Source: Pantoea sp. SOD02
GTDB lineage: Bacteria > Pseudomonadota > Gammaproteobacteria > Enterobacterales > Enterobacteriaceae
Direction: 5' to 3'
NCBI RefSeq assembly: GCF_024707505.1
Contig: NZ_CP102605.1
Location: forward strand, 434,001-498,000
Length of the DNA stretch: 64,000 bases
Of the stretch, positions 60,115-64,000 are shown piece after piece (position 1 is the first letter of the stretch; each line of letters opens with the position of its first letter). The notes below the pieces were generated by a model. It was not told where the DNA came from, made no database searches, and saw nothing but the letters and a program-made list of their open reading frames with translations. The position numbers were made by a program, and so were the translations under genes.

Positions 60115-61281
60115 TTACGCGCGATTAGCGCTGGCAAGGGCTTGCTGCAAATCGGCCCACAAATCGTTGGTCTCTTCGAGCCCGACTGAGATGCGGATCA
60201 GGCGCGGTGAGACGCCGAAGTCCACCGCCGAATTAAATTCACTGGCCTGGTTGATTACGGAAATTGCTGGCATCACCAGACTCTCAAATCCGCCCCAACT
60301 CACGCCCATGTGGAACAGCTCCAGCGCGTTACACAACTGCGGAATATCCACCTGCTCTGCCACCTCAAAGGCAAACAGACCGCTGTAGCCACGCAAGGTG
60401 GACCACGATTGTGGTTTCAGCCCCGGATGGCAGACGTCCGTCACCAGCGGATGCGCCGCCAGTTTCTCCGCGATAGTCAGCGCACTTTGGTGATGCTGCT
60501 TCATGCGCAGCGGCAGTGTGCGCAGGCCGCGCATCAGCAGTGACGCTTCATGCGCCGAGAGTTTTCCGCCGAGATATGGGCTGATATGACGGGAAATGTT
60601 GTTGATGTGCTGCTGGCTGGAAATCACCAAACCGGCCACCACATCGCTGTGACCGCTGATATATTTCGATGCCGAGTGCACCACGATATCGATACCGCAC
60701 AGCAGCGGCTGCTGGAAAATCGGGGATGCCCAGCTGTTGTCAATAATGCTGATAACGCCTGCTTCGCGCGCCATCGCACCGAGCTTATTCAGATTTTGTT
60801 CGCTCATCACCCAGCTTGAGGGACTTTCCAGATAGAGCAGGCTGGCATCAGTTAACGCTGCACGGATCGCAGCTTCGTCATCACCATCGACGAACTCGGT
60901 AACGATGCCAAAGCGCTGGCAAAAGCCACGCAGGAAACGGTAGGTATCAGGATATACGTGATTAACGCACACCACTTTTTTGCCCGGCGCCACCACGCTG
61001 AGAATCGCGTTGCTGATCGCCGCCATGCCGCTGCCGAAGGCCAGACAAGCTTCGCCGCCTTCCAGCGCCGCCATCTTATCCTGCAGCGCTTTTACCGTGG
61101 GGTTATCAACGCGCGAATAGAGCGGCTGATCGCTCTCGCCACGAAAGCGCGCGATCATGCTGTCGTAATCGCTGAAGGTAAACAGCGAAGACTGGTAAAT
61201 CGGCGTGGTGACCGCGCCCATTTCATGGCGTTGATCGTGGGTGAGCAGCGTTTGTTGCGAAATCGGCTTAGCGTTTGGCAT
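60115..61281 (-). CDS. PLP-dependent Cys/Met-metabolism enzyme (cystathionine beta-lyase/gamma-synthase family)
   Basis: A 388-residue fold-type I PLP enzyme: TTPIYQSSLFTF, LYSRVDNPTVKALQDKMAAL, ACLAFGSGMAAISNAILSVV for cofactor phosphate, ISIIDNSWASPIFQQPL with the pyridinium-binding Asp, Schiff-base K206 in VHSASKYISGHSDVVAG and ISVGLEETNDLWADLQQAL near the C-terminus. It likely cleaves or forms a C-S bond in a cysteine/homocysteine derivative. Uniquely it stands at the head of a carbohydrate-type ABC operon, beneath its own GntR regulator, with which it overlaps by 14 bases. Confidence 0.88.
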   Translation of the reverse strand: MPNAKPISQQTLLTHDQRHEMGAVTTPIYQSSLFTFSDYDSMIARFRGESDQPLYSRVDNPTVKALQDKMAALEGGEACLAFGSGMAAISNAILSVVAPGKKVVCVNHVYPDTYRFLRGFCQRFGIVTEFVDGDDEAAIRAALTDASLLYLESPSSWVMSEQNLNKLGAMAREAGVISIIDNSWASPIFQQPLLCGIDIVVHSASKYISGHSDVVAGLVISSQQHINNISRHISPYLGGKLSAHEASLLMRGLRTLPLRMKQHHQSALTIAEKLAAHPLVTDVCHPGLKPQSWSTLRGYSGLFAFEVAEQVDIPQLCNALELFHMGVSWGGFESLVMPAISVINQASEFNSAVDFGVSPRLIRISVGLEETNDLWADLQQALASANRA

Positions 61282-61978
61282 TGATTACATCCTTCATGTC
61301 GCGTTCGGTGATATCGAGAATTTGATGGCAGATGGCGCGCGCCGCCGTGCAATCGCGCTGGCGGATGGCGTTGAAAAGTTCACGGTGCAGAGGGAACGAG
61401 TCCGAAAACAGCGCCTGTTCCGGCGGTGATTCGAAAAAGGCATGAAATGAGTCGTAGATACCGTTGAGCATTTGCAGCAGCAAAGGATTACCTGCGGCGC
61501 GATAGATGCTGGCGTGAAATGCCCAGTCTTCCGCACCGGCAGAACCGATCGCCAGATGCACTTTCTCCATCTCATCGAGACGTTGCTCGATTTCGATCAG
61601 ATCGTCAGCCGTGGCGCGCTGAGCCGCCAACACGCAGGATTCCGATTCGATAATGCGGCGCACTTCCAGCGCATGCAGCATGTTGGCCGAATCGTTTTTA
61701 AAGCGCAGTGATAAGAAGCTATCGTTGACGCCGACTTCCGCCTGCAAAAAGGTGCCGCTACCCTTTTTACGCAAAATAATGCCTAACGCTTCCCAGCGTT
61801 TGAGCGCTTCGCGCACCGTATTACGGCTTACGCCAAGTTTCTCTGCCAGCACCCGTTCCGGCGGCAAGCGACTGCCGGGCTGCGCGCCCGACTGCGCCAT
61901 ATAACGCGTTAGCGCATCGAGAATCAGCGTATCGCTACGCGGCGTGGAAATAGGATGGAGCTCAACCGGTATTTGCAT
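61268..61978 (-). CDS. GntR-family regulator (FadR/PdhR-like)
   Basis: A 236-residue GntR regulator: winged helix (SRLPPERVLAEKLGVSRNTVREALKRWEALGIILRKKGSGTFL) and an FCD domain (HALEVRRIIESESCVLAAQRAT, DWAFHASIYRAAGNPLLLQML, HRELFNAIRQRD). It is the first gene of the operon, overlapping the PLP enzyme by 14 bases, and so is co-expressed with what it presumably controls. An inverted repeat of ATTGGT lies 13-35 bp upstream of its start. Confidence 0.92.
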   Translation of the reverse strand: MQIPVELHPISTPRSDTLILDALTRYMAQSGAQPGSRLPPERVLAEKLGVSRNTVREALKRWEALGIILRKKGSGTFLQAEVGVNDSFLSLRFKNDSANMLHALEVRRIIESESCVLAAQRATADDLIEIEQRLDEMEKVHLAIGSAGAEDWAFHASIYRAAGNPLLLQMLNGIYDSFHAFFESPPEQALFSDSFPLHRELFNAIRQRDCTAARAICHQILDITERDMKDVINAKR

Positions 61979-61990
61979 GGCACTGCCTTA

Positions 61991-62013
61991 ATTGGTCCAA
62001 CATCTCTACCAAT
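61991..62013. promoter_or_regulatory. ATTGGT-N11-ACCAAT inverted repeat before the GntR gene
   Basis: The half-sites match those of PdhR/FadR-type operators (ATTGGT and ACCAAT), but the spacer is 11 instead of 3 bases. Position just upstream of the regulator start suggests autoregulation. Confidence 0.4.
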
Positions 62014-62099
62014 CGAAAAGCAACGTGCGTGCCAGATTATTAATATGCTGAATTGCATGAATTTTGTGCGGGGTAATAAGTGGGTATTATGAGTTTTGC

Positions 62100-62126
62100 T
62101 GGTGCAAATTGGGGGGAGTTGCACCA
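62100..62126. repeat. Inverted repeat TGGTGCAA-N11-TTGCACCA
   Basis: A perfect 8-bp stem with an 11-base G-rich loop, 12 bases beyond the end of the GNAT gene and about 120 bp upstream of the GntR gene. It could be a terminator for GNAT or a regulator site. No T-run is visible. Confidence 0.45.
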
Positions 62127-62138
62127 AATGAGGACTTA

Positions 62139-62609
62139 TTACTTTCTATTAAGGTCAAGATGCATGTCAAAACCCGTTACGCGAAAACCGAATTGCTCAT
62201 ACAATTTCTGCGCGCGCAAATTATTCGGCGCTACTCGTAATTCAATTTCCTGCACATCTAAATCTTTGAGTTCATCAATAAATGCACGCATAATCTCTTT
62301 GCCAATACCTTGCCCCTGATATTCCGGTAACAGGATCAAATCCATCAGAAAAGCAGCATCATTTTCCCTACTGAACCAAAGGTAGCCAATAGCCTGTTGA
62401 TCACGTTGATAGATGCGAAAATGCTGATGGGGAGTGTTGATGCCAAGAGGCAGTGAAGACTGGATGGACTCAGCAGCTTCATGCTGCGCCCTTTCTTCGC
62501 TGTAGCCATGATTCTCAGTTAAGTCGTTGGCATAATCATTTTTGGAAAGAATCAGCCACTGCTCAAGCTCAGTTGCAGAAATCTGCCTCAGGGATCCTTT
62601 GTTATTCAT
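62139..62609 (-). CDS. GNAT-family acetyltransferase
   Basis: A 156-residue N-acetyltransferase. The acetyl-CoA loop LLPEYQGQGIGKEIMRAFIDEL, the strand EIELRVAPNNLRAQKLYEQFGF and IGYLWFSRENDAAFLMDLI are typical. It is a single gene with its own promoter region. The substrate is unknown. Confidence 0.88.
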   Translation of the reverse strand: MNNKGSLRQISATELEQWLILSKNDYANDLTENHGYSEERAQHEAAESIQSSLPLGINTPHQHFRIYQRDQQAIGYLWFSRENDAAFLMDLILLPEYQGQGIGKEIMRAFIDELKDLDVQEIELRVAPNNLRAQKLYEQFGFRVTGFDMHLDLNRK

Positions 62610-62714
62610 CTCTCGTCCTTAGAATATATTTTTGCGTAGCATAAACTAAGACACCGGATTCGACTAAAATTCCGCATAAGCGCGCAGCAAAAGCCGCGCG
62701 ATTGTCACAATTTT

Positions 62715-63179
62715 TTATTTGTTCAAAACCTGCCAGCGTTTATAGACATCAAGCGCCTGCGGTCGAGGCTGATATTTCATCGGCAAGCGACGTTGTTCAA
62801 TTGGTTTACTGTATTCGTCGTAAAAGGTGTCCAGCTCAAAATATTTACGGTCGTCGCGGTAATATGTCGAATACTCTTCGCGTTTGGTGATGTATATCAC
62901 TTGTTTCGGGCTGCAATAATAGAGTGCACCCAGGCACATTGGACAAGGGCTGGCGAGAATATAAATGTCGCAGTCGGTGAGGTTTTCGCTGCCTGTTTCG
63001 CGGCAGGCTTCGCGAATGGCCAGAATTTCAGCATGAGCGGTGGGATCATTGGTCTGAGCCACGCGGTTTGCGCTTTCAGCGATCACCTTGCCATCACGGA
63101 CAATGACCGTCGCAAACGGGCGACCGCCCTCTTCAACATTCTTCATGGCTAAATCGATAGTGCGTTGTACAAAATCCAT
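62715..63179 (-). CDS. CMP/dCMP-type nucleoside/guanine deaminase (GuaD-like)
   Basis: A 154-residue zinc deaminase from the ATG at 63179 (GAGGAA just before it); a TTG seven codons earlier is less likely. The zinc site is complete: H49 and E51 (TAHAEILAIREAC) and C79/C82 (SPCPMCLGALYYC). Length, order and the C-terminal part (EYSKPIEQRRLPMKY) resemble Bacillus-type guanine deaminase GuaD. Guanine deamination is therefore the best guess, although other amino-purines or pyrimidines are possible. Fits the N-heterocycle theme of the window. Confidence 0.85.
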   Translation of the reverse strand: MDFVQRTIDLAMKNVEEGGRPFATVIVRDGKVIAESANRVAQTNDPTAHAEILAIREACRETGSENLTDCDIYILASPCPMCLGALYYCSPKQVIYITKREEYSTYYRDDRKYFELDTFYDEYSKPIEQRRLPMKYQPRPQALDVYKRWQVLNK

Positions 63180-63342
63180 TACTTCCTCGCTTATATCCAA
63201 TAAACCGGTCCATCAATAACGATGGATTTTTTAGCCTGGTTCAGTTTTGTAGAATGCGAAAGCGATGCTCGGTTTGAACGTATACGATTTAACCGTTGAG
63301 AGAGTAAGATTTTATTTCAGATGGCGGCGTTGCTAAATATCC

Positions 63343-63426
63343 CGTAGGGTCGCCATTTATGGTGACCAGGTGCGCATAAATGCGCACCCTGGGAATTGTC
63401 AGGTCGCTATTAATGGCGACCCTACG
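63343..63426. repeat. REP cluster: A, B and A units
   Basis: Family A with CGTAGGG head at 63343-63367 (one arm mismatch), family B at 63369-63390 (GGTGCGCAT/ATGCGCACC) and family A at 63402-63426 (GGTCGCTAT/ATGGCGACC, CCCTACG tail). The last unit contains the TAG stop of the isomerase-family gene on the minus strand. Confidence 0.88.
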
Positions 63427-64000
63427 TAATTCGGGCTGCCTGGATATTTAACAACGTCGCGATATTTTCAATTACCTCGCCGAGATGTCCGCGGCCAATT
63501 GCGCAGTGATGTGCGGCCCCGCCTTCACACCATAATCGGGTGAAGTCCCGTGCACTGAGCGCAAAGCGGTAATTACTGTTGGTGTTGCCGATATCGAGCG
63601 TTTCACCCGCTACAGCTTCGCCTTCCGCGTATTGCAGCGTGACGTTGCCATCGCGATGTTCCACCACCGATAAAAAGGTTACCGGTCCGTGGGCCACGTT
63701 CATCTGAATCGAAACCCCCTTCCCAGGCTTGCCGTGATAGACCGGTAAAGGGACCAGCCGGACTTTCGCCGACGACATGGCTGGATGCGCAGGCCCATCA
63801 TGGCCCCACTGCACGCTGTCATCGCGGAAGTTGATGCCATAAGGCTCGGAAAAGGATCCGCCTGCTTTGAGAAGGCTAAGGATCTTCATCGCAATCACGT
63901 TTTTGACTTCACACTCACCGGCAACAGGAACGCCTCGGTTGGTCAGCAAGGTGTTACCGGCAATCACCGACGTGACAATATTTTCATGCGCTGAACCGGG
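63422..64000 (-). CDS. L-fucose/L-arabinose isomerase-family protein, C-terminal part (start beyond window)
   Basis: The minus-strand frame is open from base 64000 to the TAG at 63424-63422, so only the last 192 codons are seen. The segments VIAGNTLLTNRGVPVAGECE, VPLPVYHGKPGKGVSIQMN, DIGNTNSNYRFALSARDFTRLW and GGAAHHCAIGRGHL match the C-terminal domain of the L-fucose/L-arabinose isomerase family, with the conserved active-site His pair and Glu. The stop codon is formed by a REP element. The full substrate range cannot be judged without the rest of the gene. Confidence 0.8.
   Translation of the reverse strand, partial: PGSAHENIVTSVIAGNTLLTNRGVPVAGECEVKNVIAMKILSLLKAGGSFSEPYGINFRDDSVQWGHDGPAHPAMSSAKVRLVPLPVYHGKPGKGVSIQMNVAHGPVTFLSVVEHRDGNVTLQYAEGEAVAGETLDIGNTNSNYRFALSARDFTRLWCEGGAAHHCAIGRGHLGEVIENIATLLNIQAARIT

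Noticed and set aside
10226..63426. CRISPR array from the repeated palindromes
   Set aside because: Copies are scattered over 50 kb singly or in small inverted groups with no regular spacers, and no cas genes are present.

Overview
The window looks like chromosomal DNA of a plant- or environment-associated member of the Enterobacterales, most likely Erwiniaceae (Pantoea/Erwinia-like). The reasons are a canonical arnBCADTEF operon, a type II secretion gsp operon, a PaoABCD aldehyde oxidoreductase, many sugar and N-heterocycle uptake/catabolism cassettes, and numerous GTAG-headed REP palindromes between genes. The genus is inferred from gene content and style, not from a database match. No rRNA, tRNA, CRISPR array or intact mobile element was recognised.

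Layout. 1-1784 (minus): start of a type II secretion operon, with a small winged-helix regulator, a short GspC and the N-terminal part of GspD. 2269-2478: a small unknown gene, then a regulatory region with PmrA-box-like repeats. 2880-10220 (plus): the complete arn lipid A aminoarabinose operon. 10252-17830: an FMN alpha-hydroxyacid dehydrogenase, an inositol-type trio (sugar transporter, TIM-barrel isomerase, IolG), an Mtr-type aromatic amino acid permease and an Old Yellow Enzyme. 18033-27122: catabolic cassette A, with a BMP/nucleoside-type ABC transporter, cupin, RutB-like cysteine hydrolase and subtype-III amidohydrolase, a divergent LysR regulator, and a creatininase-family enzyme whose promoter carries the same motif as the LysR promoter. 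27255-29490: an orphan sugar-binding protein and a LacI regulator around three matching operators. 29500-33810: a DeoR/MFS/VOC group, a sugar isomerase behind a perfect palindrome, and a LuxR-type regulator with a Glu in the phosphorylation site.

34128-46281 (plus): catabolic cassette B, with an allantoinase-like polysaccharide deacetylase, an NTF2-fold protein, a five-gene Dpp/Opp-type ABC transporter, three amidohydrolases in a row (the middle one lacks the HxH metal motif), a GntR regulator and a GNAT enzyme. The same palindrome, ATTGCTAGCAAT, stands before the first gene and before the transporter. 46352-50213: a VOC protein, an IS remnant, a DUF2798 protein, a LysR regulator and a HipBA-like kinase toxin/antitoxin pair. 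50398-55598: paoABCD with no visible Tat leader on PaoA, plus a convergent MocA-like cytidylyltransferase. 55709-61978: a glycine-zipper protein and a minus-strand operon of GntR, a PLP C-S lyase-type enzyme and a carbohydrate-type ABC transporter. 62139-64000: GNAT, a GuaD-like deaminase and the C-terminal part of an L-fucose/L-arabinose isomerase-family protein that runs off the window.

The recurring theme is uptake and hydrolysis of nitrogen-containing small molecules. Cassettes A and B each pair a dedicated importer with ring- or amide-opening hydrolases and a local regulator, and both look like undescribed or poorly described catabolic systems. Their substrates cannot be read from the sequence.
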